From the NCBI RefSeq assembly GCF_947172395.1, contig NC_069106.1:372001-436000 (forward strand): 64,000 nucleotides of DNA, given 5' to 3'. The position numbers and the translations under genes are program-made. This document shows, piece after piece, positions 52,916 through 63,890 of the stretch; positions within the stretch are counted from its first letter, which is position 1, and each line of letters starts with the position of its first letter. The notes below the pieces were generated by a model. The model was not told the origin of the DNA. It did not search any database and saw only the letters and a list, made by a program, of their open reading frames with translations. The stretch is from Bicyclus anynana (taxonomy: Eukaryota; Arthropoda; Insecta; Lepidoptera; Nymphalidae).

Positions 52916-54254
52916 TAACACCAGACCAGAACTGAGCTGGGATAAATAAAATTATAAACAAAATCTGGATCCTTGTAACCTGTTGCCTTCCAAAGTCCAA
53001 TCACAATGAATGGTATCATTGACTATGGTCCCGTATCTGTGATTAGAGCATGGACTGACCAAAGCCTTTCAGCCTTGATAAAATAAACTTATGAGAAATG
53101 TACTTTCCCCTGCTACCTGAGACCACAGATCAGAAAACTCTGAAGCTAACGCGGTAGAACACCTTATAATCCTGATGATGTTGATGTTGAGGATGATGAT
53201 GACAAGAAGTCGGTACCTCCGTGCATGTGTAAACAAACCGGCTCGCTGTCGCAGACGCGCAATCCGATTAGACGCGCTTTGATTCGAATCAGTTGCCTTA
53301 AGACGGGCGCGGGAGACGAATAATTACGTTACTTAGCTGGAGCCCCCTTTAGTGTCGCCCCGTCTAGTGTCAGCCACTTGCGCCAGTCGCTTGCGTGAAT
53401 TCTGGAACCTGAGTTAAAAAGTAATGGAAGTACTACCTAGTCGAGTCAAGTCAAAGTCAATATTTCAATTAGGCTGTTTTCAAGCACTTTTAGAACGTCA
53501 GGCTATGTAATGAGATATGGTGAAATATGGATATGATAATATGTGATAATTTAAAACGAACGTATACCTTACCGTATATCGTTATACTTACCAAGCAGGG
53601 GTGATTTTTTTTGAGCAACGGTTTTCCATCGCTTCCTCAGTCAACTATTACTGACAAAAATACTGATGTTTCGCTGAAAATCAGTGGTTTACAATGTAAA
53701 TATCTTCACAGAATAAAGCAAAGGAATTTTACATATACGTATGGTTATTTTATAACGTAAGATTTTCGAAAATTAACGTCAAAAACATGGACGTGTGACG
53801 GTGACTTCTAGTGGATTAACTGGCAGTGATCGTTTAAAAATATTAAGCTAGTTATACATCATAATTTTTACTATATAAACATCATTATAACTTTGAAATT
53901 TGTCTTACAAAAATAAGTTCCATCAACTGGCCTGTTTGAACGGTCCACAACTTCCTCTCTCTATGTAACTTGTCTGATCTAGTTACAATAAACATTTTAT
54001 TCCGCGCGCCCCACAAAGCGACTGCAGTTGATCCAATTAAAAACACTCAAGGGTTGTGAAAACGTTGTGAAAAGACTCATTTCTTTTGTTTCACTGCGAA
54101 TAGAACGGACTTCGAATTTCACTGATTCAATAGCTCAATGAAATGATATAAATAATTCGACTGACATTTTCTTATTTGTCTGAAAATCTGAAAACAGTTA
54201 GAAGAGAAATAGGAACTGATGTAAAATATGTTTGTCTAATTGTGTTCTCATAAG
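52916..54254. other. No gene seen; CpG-rich block at 53200-53400
   Basis: The block (gctcgctgtcgcagacgcgc, gacgggcgcgggagacg) contrasts with its AT-rich surroundings and is not part of a recognised repeat. It may be regulatory. Nothing else is supported. Confidence 0.35.
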
Positions 54255-54512
54255 GATTAGCAAACTGAAGTGGCAGTGGCCATATCTGTCGTAGAACAGA
54301 TGGCCGCTGGGGCAGACGTGTTCTGGAGTGGAGACTACGTACCAGCAAGCGCAGTGTAGGACGCCCTCCAGCCAGATGGTCCGACGACTTCAAGAAGGTA
54401 GTGGGAAGTGGCTGGATGAGGAAGGCGGAGGATCGTGTGTGGTGGCGCGCTCTCGGAAAGGGCTATGTCCAGCAGTGGACGAATACAGGCTGTTGATGAT
54501 GATGATGAAGGG
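54255..54512 (+). mobile_element. RTE-type LINE 3' end with TGATGA tail
   Basis: tgaagtggcagtggccatat, agatggccgctggggcagac and gatggtccgacgacttcaag encode, in broken frames, the same LKWQW...RRPSARWSDD region as 22785-23043. It ends ctgttgatgatgatgatga. Confidence 0.65.
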
Positions 54513-55403
54513 TTTTAAACTTAGGGCAGCATCGGACGTCCCCGTGGTTTCACCCGCGTATACCCGTGGGATTGCGGCGCTAAAATATATGGAGAATGGT
54601 ATCCGAGAGACGGCAAAATAAAAAAGGCAGACAGACTAAGAGATAGGAGGATGATATCAGGATTCAGGAACATAGCGGCTCCACCGTGAACTTGTACTGC
54701 AAAAGACAAGACTGAGTGGAAATCTTTAGTGGACGCCTTTTTCGGAGGATAAGCTGAACCAACGACTGTTTTACGATATTTAACATGGGCAAATTCAAAT
54801 TTAATCTAGATGTAAAAACAGCCAAAACCGCAAAAAAGGCTTTTTATTTTATTTTTTTTATTTATTAAATGGTTCAGGCGCAAAAGCATAAAATAACAAA
54901 TAAACTCACGTTTGCATTACATAGGTATGAAGTATAATAAACCATACTTACAAGCCAGATAATAAAGCCGCCTTCACACGCTCCGGCGCGTGGTCGTGTA
55001 CCAATTAATTATGATCATAATAATTAATCACTCCGCAGGTACATTATACCTAACATACATTAAACACACTAATTACAGTTAAGCCTTTATTTTGGAACAT
55101 AATGTTAGAAAATGTACGAATTATTTTAGCTAACTTAACTAACTCTTTACTCGTAATAAGTAATAACGAGTATAAATAAAATTTGTACTCGTAAACAAAA
55201 TAATAACAAATCATGCCCACGTGGAATGGTGGCAAGAATACTACCTGCACTTCCACGATGGACAGCCAGGCTGATATTTTGCTATTAAAGAATTTGACGT
55301 TTGAAACCTCCTATCTCCTTTGCCACCATGGTTAAAACTCTCTAGTTGTAATACTCATTTATGGTAGGAGCTTTGGCAGATACACAAGGCTTTTATAAAA
55401 TTA
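54513..55403. other. No gene seen; Helitron-like scraps
   Basis: catcggacgtccccgtggtttcacccgcg near 54530-54558 is a remnant of a Helitron-like 3' end. The remainder is AT-rich, with no exon. Confidence 0.35.
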
Positions 55404-55550
55404 CTAGCGGACGCCCGCGATTTGGTTCACCCACCCTTAGACCTCCTTAATCCGGCCCTGTCAGAAAGTTCGTTATTAGTGGACGTCCACTAACTATAAA
55501 CTTCCTCCATGCCGAATTTCATCTTTCTACATAAATTGGTTATCAATATT
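55404..55550 (-). mobile_element. Helitron-like element, 3' part
   Basis: CTAG end with hairpin start gcggacgcccgcg, then ccggccctgtcagaaagttc and ataaacttcctccatgccga. Same family as 62053-62190. The TC end is not seen. Confidence 0.6.
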
Positions 55551-55577
55551 TAGTAATGTGTGACCTTTTATAATATA

Positions 55578-55725
55578 CTAGCAGACGCCATGAGTTTTCA
55601 CCTGTATAGTTGCCGTTTCCGTAGGAATACGCTGATAAAATATAGTCTATAGCACCCGGGGATAGTGTAACAACAGACAAATAGACAGACAATCAAGTCT
55701 TTTCTCTTTATAATATTAGTACAGA
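55578..55725 (-). mobile_element. Short Helitron-like element, both ends
   Basis: CTAG at 55578 after an A, and the TC end (agtacaga) before T at 55726. The interior is gtaggaatacgctgataaaa. It has an internal deletion relative to 3709-3923. Confidence 0.65.
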
Positions 55726-57067
55726 TACATATTTAAATTTAAACTAGGAACCCCCTCCTGTGGTTTCACCTGCATAATTCTTATTCTCGTTTAAAAACAG
55801 GGATGAAATATTCCTATTCTTATGCCTTTATTTAGGACAAAGATATGGCAATCACAGGTTCCTAAACCAATACCAAATCTGACCCAAATAAAAAGTTCAT
55901 TAGCACAAAGTCGAACTTTGAGCACGAGGGTTGCAACTTTAACTTTGAACACTCGGGGTACAATAAGTTTTCCCGGCTGGTAGGATACGGATAATATTCC
56001 CGAGGGAGTTCATTTTTTTACAATAAATCGTCACTTGTTGCGGCTTAGCGGAGCGTCACGCGCACTACCCTCGCAGTGCATTACCGGGGGTGGGGGCTGG
56101 TGCAAGGCATACGCGGAAAGATGATATAGAAAGCCCCATCAATAATTTAGATACAAATAGCTGTGGCTCGCAGGAAAATGTGTTGATTTCTTTCCTGTGA
56201 ATATTGATATACAAAGTATCTAAGCTATACTAAACTATAATCTGTTCTGCGCCAAATGAGAAAGAAAACAATATATAATTATTAGTATATTACGCAATAC
56301 AAAATCATTATTTAATTTTTATTGTCGTCATATTTTCTGAAACTTGAACAAAAAACTTATTTCGCAAACAAATAATATTATTAGAGTCCCCGTAATAATC
56401 TTTCATTCCATAAAAGACTGATATAAAAAAAAAAACAATTCTTCGGTTCGTCATAATATTATAATAATTTGAATTTTCAGATGATTACATTTGATTACAT
56501 GATTTGAGAAATTCTTGCATTATACAGATATCAAGATCAGGCTTTCTCGGTCTAAGGAGAGCCGGCAACAAACTCAGGTAGGATTTATTTTTATGTTATC
56601 ACCATTCCACAACATTGCTTAAAACTGTATCTACCTAGTTGTATAGTACAATATTAGTCTTATACAATTTAATAACATTTTTCCATAAGTTTGTATTCGA
56701 CCAAAAACTTATACCTCTTGCGACACACATATGTGGTTTGTTGGGCAGTTTCTTATAAACGAACGGACGGACAAACAACAAAGTAATAATATTTTTTTAT
56801 CACTAGGGCTTAAAATGGAAGCAATGTTGCACCAGCTCCGCTTCCGCTTATGAATTGCTCCGTCACCCGCTAGCAGATGTCTCCGCGCAATAAGTTAGAA
56901 TTTTCCTCATAGTGTTCCGTGCTCGCGGGAGAATGAGCGGATAGAATGGCCGACCGGATCAACTGACTCGTGACGTCATTTGCGTTGAAAGTGTGTGGTA
57001 GAACATGCTCCTGATATTTGATTTTAAAAGACATTTTATAAGACGACCTCTATGACGTATATGTCTT
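55726..57067. other. No gene seen
   Basis: Contains a Helitron remnant near 55755-55810 (cctcctgtggtttcacctgc), CpG-rich patches at 56035-56120 and 56820-56990 (the latter with cgtgacgtcatttgcg, a CRE-like TGACGTCA), and AT-rich DNA. No exon or RNA gene supported. Confidence 0.35.
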
Positions 57068-57207
57068 ATGTCAGCCACTGGCGATCAAGTAATCTCACAT
57101 CGGCATGATGTTATGCACATCGCGACCAACATACGACCAGTTTTATCGGCTGTCAAGCCGTTAGCGCTGCAGGCTTGTGAGACTACTTGATCGTCAGTGG
57201 CTGACAT
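57068..57207. mobile_element. 140-bp foldback MITE
   Basis: atgtcagccactggcgatca at the left is mirrored by tgatcgtcagtggctgacat at the right. Arms of about 35 bp. No ORF. Confidence 0.75.
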
Positions 57208-58167
57208 GAGTTTTGTTTTGAGCATAAGTCCTCGATTTTAATCTCAACTCAAGTTCATTTCATTTAGTGGTAGGTTTAGTCGATTTTTAGGGTTTCGTAT
57301 ATATACCTATCTCAAAACGTAAAAACTGTACAATTATCATAGAATTGCTCAGGAGTATGCATCTGCATGTCAAGACTCTTGTAGTCACAAACACGGGGAA
57401 AATCAAGTTAAATTATTAGAGGTGTGATTCCGCTATTCTTACTTACTCGATCGATTACTCGTCGATATAATTTTCGCCTAAAACAAGTTTTATTACAATT
57501 TGAACTTTATTCTTGCTTATAAATTTATGGGATCCCAAAAATAAAATCGGTTCGGTTCGGTTTACCGTCTCATAAGGAGATATCACTTCAAAATTAAAGG
57601 TCCTGAAAGAACAATAATTCATTCTTTTGTTGGGTGGTTTTTCACTGTTCATGGGTGGTTTCAAAATAAAAAATATACTAAGCATCCCAAAGAAACGACA
57701 AAAATATACTAGTATGTAAATGTAAATGGCATAAATAAATTTTTATCAGTAATAATCTATCGTTGACGACAGTAGACATTCGTATGAAAATGAATTCAAA
57801 AAAGTTATGCAGTAAATTATTTTCGAAAATAATGACTAAAAACTTTTGTAACGGTAATATGGGGAACCAAACAACAGTATTTCGCTTTCACTTCATTTCT
57901 CAAATTCTTATAAACCCAGTAAAAGTTTTCAACTAACCAGAGGAGGCATTTTGAAATTAAAATTACAGAAAGATACCCCGAACACTGCCGAAACTCCGCC
58001 TTGTTAAAACTTTAAAAACTTCTGACGATTTTGACGGAAAATTAAAATTGGACGATTTTACACGACGCTAGACAGCCCGCCCGGGGGGGCGCTCATCGGG
58101 GATGTACTTATACAGGCATGATTTCTTTTAATGTTATTAATTTGAAAGTATACTTAATTACTTATCT
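57208..58167. other. No gene seen
   Basis: AT-rich DNA. The 76-codon - strand frame at 57455-57685 has no domain. A short GC run (cgcccgggggggcgctc) occurs at about 58080. Confidence 0.35.
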
Positions 58168-58474
58168 TCTATACTTAAAATAAATCTGTAGAGAGGTCAT
58201 TTCTGTACATGAAATATATTTCCAAAATAACTATCAGGGGGGTGATTAGTGATCAATACTGATGCCAAAAATGCAATCAGTAATTTTTTTGTCTGTCTGT
58301 CTGTCTGTATTGTTCGTTATAGAAACAGAAACTACTCGACGGGTTTTAACGAAACTTTGTACAATTACCTACTCTTCATACTCATAGGAGCAGAGCAGTG
58401 AAGGGAAATGGCTATAGGCTATATATTATCTCCGTATTCATATCACGCGGGTGAAACCGCGCAGCGTCAACTAG
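58168..58474 (+). mobile_element. Chimeric Helitron-like element
   Basis: The first two thirds (gtagagaggtcatttctgta, ttagtgatcaatactgatgc, (TGTC)n, ggagcagagcagtgaaggga) match 16185-16523. The last 65 bp (ctataggctatatattatct, acgcgggtgaaaccgcg, gtcaactag) match the end of the family at 1-128 and 3709-3923. Confidence 0.65.
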
Positions 58475-58689
58475 TTTCTTATAAGAAAGAAAATCTTACT
58501 ATTACATAGCCCGACTCAAGACCTCATGAACCGAAACCAAATAGGCTAACCAGTGGCATGCACAGAGTTTTAACTAGGGTATGCATTAAAGTACAAATTG
58601 TAGAAAAAAGCAAATTCCTTATTCACTACATGTTCACAATGAGTCTTCAGGGTAGGTAATGCATTATTGCATCTATAAAGTGTAACATT

Positions 58690-58913
58690 TCAACTCATTG
58701 TTGAGCACGAGCCTCCTCTCAAAATAAGAGCGGTTAGGCTAATAATCCATCACGCTGGCCCAATGCGGATTGGCAGACTTCACATGCGTAGAGAATTAAG
58801 AAAATTTTCAGGTAAGCATTTCCTCACGATGTTTTTCCATCACGGTTTGAGACACGTGAACCTACGCCCTCCGATTCAAAGGTAGAGATCATATATCCAC
58901 TAGGCTATCAGGG
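58690..58913 (-). mobile_element. SINE family B, internally deleted
   Basis: gagcacgagcctcctctcaa, gcccaatgcggattggcaga and the head region (gatagcctagtggatata on -). The part between gagacacgtga and the B box is shortened. Confidence 0.7.
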
Positions 58914-59454
58914 ATCTAGAAGTCAGTAGTATGTGGAATGTTAATTAAAAGTTCCCTACATACAGAAGGCGCTATAACCAACCTTAACAAAGGGAGGTTT
59001 CCATTTATTAATTCACTCGAGTCTCATACATATGGAGGGCGCTGCTTCGCTCACGTTCCATGTTTATTGCTGAATATATACATATAATCACATTGCGGAG
59101 GTCATGTCTGTGTGTATATGATGTTGTACGATCTACTTACATTTACAATACTGTAGCTTATGTATTATTTACTACTACTTTGCTTAGACTATGCCTTAAC
59201 TTTGATTCTAAAGAACATCAAAGTCAAAGTTCATATATTTCAATTAGGCATAGTTTACAAATACTTTGGATACAACATATCATGAGTTAGTGGTTATTAA
59301 GGTCGAAAACTTAAAATTAAAGTTACAAGGGTACGTCGTCATAAATAGCCTACTTTAATTGACCACTGCAAGGCTTCTGTTTTAAGCCTAGAAATCATTG
59401 CTTTTTCAAAAAAGTTTGCTACGAATTTTTAGTAGCATTTTTTTGTAGCAGCTT
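58914..59454. other. No gene seen
   Basis: AT-rich. The frame at 59060-59290 has no domain or splice context. Confidence 0.35.
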
Positions 59455-59700
59455 GGTCTAAGGCGAGTCTGAACGGAAATTTTGAAAGAGGAAGACCAAG
59501 GTTCGTGGACAAAATCCAGGTCATTCTCAATAAAGGCCAGGTCAAGAATATGTATAACTGACGAATTTGTATAAAAGGATTGATGAGAATGGAAGAAACC
59601 AGGGAATGCAAGGGTCGTAGCAAATGGAATGACGTGGTCCCTGCCTACCAGTATGGTAATCAAGCATGATAGTACTCGTATGTATATATGTATCCTATAA
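59455..59700 (+). mobile_element. Retroelement 3' fragment (LINE-like)
   Basis: One frame reads ERGRPRFVDKIQ and, after a stop, ECKGRSKWNDVVPAYQYG, resembling the C-termini of lepidopteran retroelement proteins. It ends in an A-rich tail. Identification from short peptides only. Confidence 0.4.
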
Positions 59701-59770
59701 AAAAAAGCGAATGAAACAATTATTATTAATCTAAACTACTTATACAAAGAGGTAAGTTAGGTGAGATACA

Positions 59771-59930
59771 ATATTCGGCTTACAGCTGAGCACGAGTCTC
59801 CGATTGAGAGGGGAAAGGCCAATAGACCACGCTAATTGATTGTTTGTTACGAATAGGCCCTGAAACTACAAGACCGATTTGAAAAATTCTTTCATCAACA
59901 GAGTTTATTGAAAACTTAGCGGGTAAAAGG
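59771..59930. mobile_element. SINE family B scrap and Helitron scrap
   Basis: 59771-59833: cagctgagcacgagtctccg and ggccaatagaccacgct (family B on -). 59834-59930: aataggccctgaaactacaa and gaccgatttgaaaaattctttc (Helitron family of 21407, +). Confidence 0.5.
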
Positions 59931-60039
59931 GTGGGAATTCTGCAAGTAAATAATATAATCACAAATTGATTCTACAATTCATTTATTATTTCAACCAATC
60001 TTTTTCGTTAATCTCTTTGAAATAAAAGACAACCGAACC

Positions 60040-60240
60040 ACTCACCGAAGTGCCGACATCAAAAACGGCAAATTAATAATGGCGGCCGAGTTCCGGAAAT
60101 TGTTCCCGCCATCTTGGACAGGAAGTGGACCGACACCTTCGGCATTCGGCGCCGACGGGCGATGGGCCGGCTATAAATAATAGATGAAATTCAATGGGTC
60201 GCCCATTCGAGGGTTATTGGCAAGCCATTGGGTTTAGCTC
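60040..60240 (+). promoter_or_regulatory. CpG-rich block with TATA-like box
   Basis: Contains AATGGCGGCC and CCCGCCATCTTGG (YY1/Pho-like), an inverted pair around gggcgatgggcc and gggtcgcccatt, and CTATAAATAA at 60171-60180. It looks like a promoter or enhancer but no exon was found after it. It might serve complexin or an unseen transcript. Confidence 0.3.
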
Positions 60241-60394
60241 GTGTACTTCGGTGATCATTTAATTCACAGGCCTGTTTGGACACGCTTTGGAATAGTTAAG
60301 ACCTTTTAACGGTGTTTTCCAGAAAATAAAATAAAGAGAGAGACAGTACATTTATCAAACCTAGCGGTGTCCGCGACTCCGTTTGCGTAAATCC

Positions 60395-60462
60395 TCAATA
60401 TTGTCGTGGTAAAGAACCGGACTCATTACCAAGAGGTCGTGGTTCGATCCCCGCCCGCTAGA
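60395..60462 (+). mobile_element. tRNA-like SINE head, family E
   Basis: gtcgtggtaaagaaccggac and gtcgtggttcgatccccgc have A-box/B-box spacing. There is no intact cloverleaf, so a real tRNA gene is unlikely. Confidence 0.4.
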
Positions 60463-60594
60463 TCATTATCGTACCCACTCTATCTAGTCGATTTTTAGGC
60501 AACCTAGTAGACTAGTACTGCTCATCGCGCAGTTTTATGTAAGGCAGCAGTATTCGTAGCAAGAGACGACAAATCGAAACGAATTGGTCCAAAA

Positions 60595-60733
60595 TTCTCA
60601 GATATGCAAGTTTTTTTTTCACCGTTTGAGATACGTGATATTTAAGTTCTCAAAATCCACATACCTGAAAAGTTGGAGGTGCATGCCCAGGGCCGGGTTT
60701 GAATCTACGTCCTCCGAATCGAAGGCAGAGGTC
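60595..60733 (-). mobile_element. SINE family B, head half
   Basis: caccgtttgagatacgtgat, ctgaaaagttggaggtgcat and tccgaatcgaaggcagaggt. Confidence 0.7.
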
Positions 60734-60984
60734 TTTTCACGAGACGAGCATCTGTTGCGATGTAATTGAATAATGTATATACAACAGGCTTAAGATAACA
60801 TAGACTTAGGCTCTTAATGAGCATGTTATGTTGATGCACACATAACATAACATATCACATTCGGGCGGTGATTTAGTGCGGGTCACTCAATCAAGGGGTG
60901 ACGGGTGGGTCATTAATTATGAACGAGTTATGGTCAGAAAATGCTGAGTGTTCGTACGTTTACTGTAACTGTACACTACGTATA

Positions 60985-61033
60985 GATATTGTAAGATAAA
61001 TCTAATTGATATTAGATTTATCTCACAATATCT
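60985..61033. repeat. Near-perfect palindrome
   Basis: gatattgtaagataaatcta is mirrored by tagatttatctcacaatatc. Arms of about 22 bp with one mismatch and a tiny loop. Confidence 0.8.
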
Positions 61034-61095
61034 CTCAATGCCAAAGAAAATATACTTAATAATCCATACTAACTATACTAACCGTACCGTGATAC

Positions 61096-61182
61096 CAGCG
61101 TGGTGGACTATTGGTCTAACCTCAGATCTGTGAGGAGACTCGAGCTCAGCAGTGAGCCAAATATGAGTTAATAATGATGATG
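61096..61182 (+). mobile_element. SINE family B, 3' end with TGATGA tail
   Basis: ccagcgtggtggactattgg, gaggagactcgagctcagca and gttaataatgatgatga. Confidence 0.7.
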
Positions 61183-61189
61183 AACTAAT

Positions 61190-61340
61190 ATTATAAAGAG
61201 GAAATTTTGTATTGAAAAGGCTCTGAAACTACTTAACAGATTTGAAAAACTCTTTAACTGTTAGAAGCTACACTATCCCCGACTGCTATAGGCTATATTT
61301 TATCCCCATATTCCTATGAGAACAAGAACTTAGTACATAC
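61190..61340 (+). mobile_element. Helitron-like fragment
   Basis: aatattataaagaggaaatt, ggctctgaaactacttaaca and gctataggctatattttatc. The CTAG end is lost. Confidence 0.55.
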
Positions 61341-62052
61341 TTAGTACATTGACGATTGAGAGTGTTGACCTTTGGAACCTGCTACATATAAAAGCCACCA
61401 CAGTCCAAACTCCATAATTGCTCGGTATCTTTCTTTTATAGGCTTACAAAAAGAGTATTTGACAATCCGGCGGATGCCAGCATAGCTACGTATTTGTCAC
61501 GTGATGCTACCAGCGGCCATCTTTGAATTCTATTATCTCTTTGCTTACTTATTAGTCTATGACTGACTTCTGCAGTCTGAATATCTGTAGTCTCCACTGT
61601 ACCAGTAGCCTCAAGACAAACTCTTAAAATGAGGTATGTCTGACTATCGCAAGCTCTAAGTCATACGTTCTAACAACAGAACTACTCATATCACTCACAG
61701 AGTCAAGTTGATTGCCAAACACCACAAAAAGGGTAAGAATCAATTACCCCAGATTTCACCCTATCGTTATAATAAACCTGTTAATTCACGAGGGAGGAAA
61801 CTGCCCCCTAACGCTGTTGTAAGATTGATCCCTCGTACGTCTTATGACGGGGAAAAGTAATAAAATATTATGCATTATGCCGTGTATGATAAATGTGCTT
61901 TACTATCAAATATCTAGGAATGGATTAAAGTTGTTAACAATGATATATGACATCCTACTACAAATATAGTTATAAGGTGATAACAAAAATAATGCCTGAT
62001 CTAATTTGATAAGAGCTTCTCACTCGGATTATCTTCTAGCTATATTGACTAA
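61341..62052. other. No gene seen
   Basis: AT-rich DNA with no supported exon, RNA gene or element ends. ccaccacagtccaaactcca near 61395 recurs in similar form near 3070 and marks another dispersed repeat. Confidence 0.35.
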
Positions 62053-62190
62053 CTAGCGGATGCCCATGATTTCGTCCGCCCTTTATCCTTCTTAATCCGA
62101 TCCTATCGCAAAATCCGTTCTTAGCAGACGCCTACTAACTATAAACTACCTCCCTGCCAAATTTCATCTTTGTACGTCCAGCTTAAGATA
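62053..62190 (-). mobile_element. Helitron-like element, 3' part
   Basis: CTAG end, then gcggatgcccatgatttcgt, cctatcgcaaaatccgttct and ctaactataaactacctccc. Confidence 0.6.
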
Positions 62191-62247
62191 TGAGAAAATT
62201 AAGCCTCTTTAGAGTTCCAAACATCTGTACGTACATAAACGGGTCTC

Positions 62248-62455
62248 TTATTGGCAGGCGTCCACAGATCTGCACCATATGTATCGGACGCATCGATCGG
62301 ATTTTCGTACACTTTGTATAGAACGTCAAGTGCGTCCACTGATCCGAGTCGTACGGATCGCATCGAACGGATTTTCTCTACCGAAAAGTTGAAAATCCGT
62401 GTGATGCGATGTCTCCGATACGTACGATGTGGATCCGTAGACGCCTGCCATATAA
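62248..62455. mobile_element. 208-bp foldback MITE
   Basis: tattggcaggcgtccacaga is mirrored by tccgtagacgcctgccata. gatcggattttc and gaaaatccg also pair further in. The + and - open frames here (62251-62568, 62199-62471) follow from the mirror structure. Confidence 0.7.
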
Positions 62456-62491
62456 GATCACTCACTGTCATGTCATTATCATACCAAATGC

Positions 62492-62665
62492 CAGCGAATT
62501 CGTCCGCGTGGAATTCAGTTTTTCACAAATCTCGTGGGAACCATGGATTTTTCCGGGATGAAAAGTAGCATATGTGTTAAACCAGATTAAAATCTATTTT
62601 GATTCCAAATTTCAACCAAATCGCATCAGAAGCCGCAGCGTAAAAGAGGAACAAACATACTTACA
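62492..62665 (-). mobile_element. Helitron-like fragment, second family
   Basis: gcgaattcgtccgcgtggaa, ctcgtgggaaccatggattt and gggatgaaaagtagcatatg match 10145-10368. CTAG end lost. Confidence 0.65.
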
Positions 62666-63139
62666 CACACACAACATTTCGGAATTATTTTTCCGAATCT
62701 ACTGGATCTATTAAGTTGATTTTTGGTATCAATATATCAACCAAATCAAACACAGAAGAATGGTGTGAATAGATGAAACATTAACATTTGATAATGATCG
62801 TTAAAAGTCTATATTATCGACCCCAAGGCCGCACCAAACCGCAAACCACTAACCACTTCGGAGTACCCAACACTGACTGTTGGGTCTAAGCGCCATATTG
62901 ACTTATGTAAAATCAGAGCAAATTCACGATGGAAAACGTAGATAAGCCTTTCATTAATTCAAGCTTAACCATGCCCCGTCACTAAACTCATGTATCATAA
63001 GTTTATATTTTACACAAGTCATTCGTTTTGTAATTAAAGCAAGCGTTAACGAGGCTTGAAATGACCGTGACTTGTCGTTCTAACTGACATGATCTATGCA
63101 GACCATGTCATCACCTTTGAATAGAGATTTTTTTTTCTA
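62666..63139. other. No gene seen
   Basis: AT-rich, without supported features. Confidence 0.3.
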
Positions 63140-63310
63140 TTCACGCTACTTCTGAAGCTTGAAATTCAGTTTTTTTCTCATATCCCGCGGGAACCATGGA
63201 TATTTCCGGGATGAAAAGTAGCCCTGCTTTTGCTTAATAATCTCCTCTATCTTCTATTGAATTGTCCAGAGATTAGCCCGGACAAACAGAAAGACAAACG
63301 AACAAGAATT
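63140..63310 (-). mobile_element. Helitron-like fragment, second family
   Basis: atcccgcgggaaccatggat, gggatgaaaagtagccc and gagattagcccggacaaaca. Both ends are missing. A further scrap (gcagacgcttgcgacttcg) lies at 63404. Confidence 0.6.
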
Positions 63311-63474
63311 TTTGATTATGTTTTAGTGTCGTCTAAATAATTATCAGCACTTAAAAATACACACTTTAATTTTCATTATATGTATTGATGATGTATTGAT
63401 ACAAGCAGACGCTTGCGACTTCGTCCGCGTACTATAAGGATACTCTTCTATATGACTTCTATAAGGGTTTCCAA

Positions 63475-63640
63475 AAACGGCACTACCGGTCTTGAGTCAC
63501 ATCCATCCAGCGGCAGCCTGTGACTTATTTGACTTCATCGGTTCAATTAGTTGACCAAATAGACTCAAATTGACTCTACGCTGTCCACCGTGGATTTGTC
63601 ATTCTAGCACTTTGGAAGTTAGGACCCCAGCGTCTTTCAG
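63475..63640 (-). mobile_element. Decayed RTE-type LINE 3' fragment
   Basis: On -, DAGVLTSKVLE and a weakly kept downstream region correspond to RWGPKVLEWRPR at 22785-23043. Heavily mutated. Confidence 0.45.
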
Positions 63641-63769
63641 TCTTAAGATTGGTCTGAAGAGCCCATACCAATCATATACAACCTAAATCTACTCCATTTA
63701 TTTATTAGATAGAAACCCTTCGCTTTAGCCTTACTCTAATAAAAAAGGAAAAACGAAAAACACCAGAAG

Positions 63770-63890
63770 GTCATGACGAAAACTCCCATTTCCATCGTCC
63801 GTCGATTTTTCCCGCCTGAGTGATGCGCCGGTGTCGAGCCTGATTTATGCCGCGAAGCCTCGCGCGGGGGGAGGAGTACCCGCATAGATT
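63770..63890. other. CpG-rich unique block
   Basis: gatgcgccggtgtcgagcct and cgaagcctcgcgcgggggga. No ORF or repeat recognised. The contrast with its surroundings suggests a regulatory element or an exon edge beyond the window. Confidence 0.25.

Noticed and set aside
60401..60462. Candidate tRNA gene
   Set aside because: B box is good but no paired acceptor stem or anticodon arm was found; kept only as a SINE-like head.
62199..62568. Two overlapping frames of 90 and 105 codons on opposite strands
   Set aside because: They are mirror translations of a foldback MITE.
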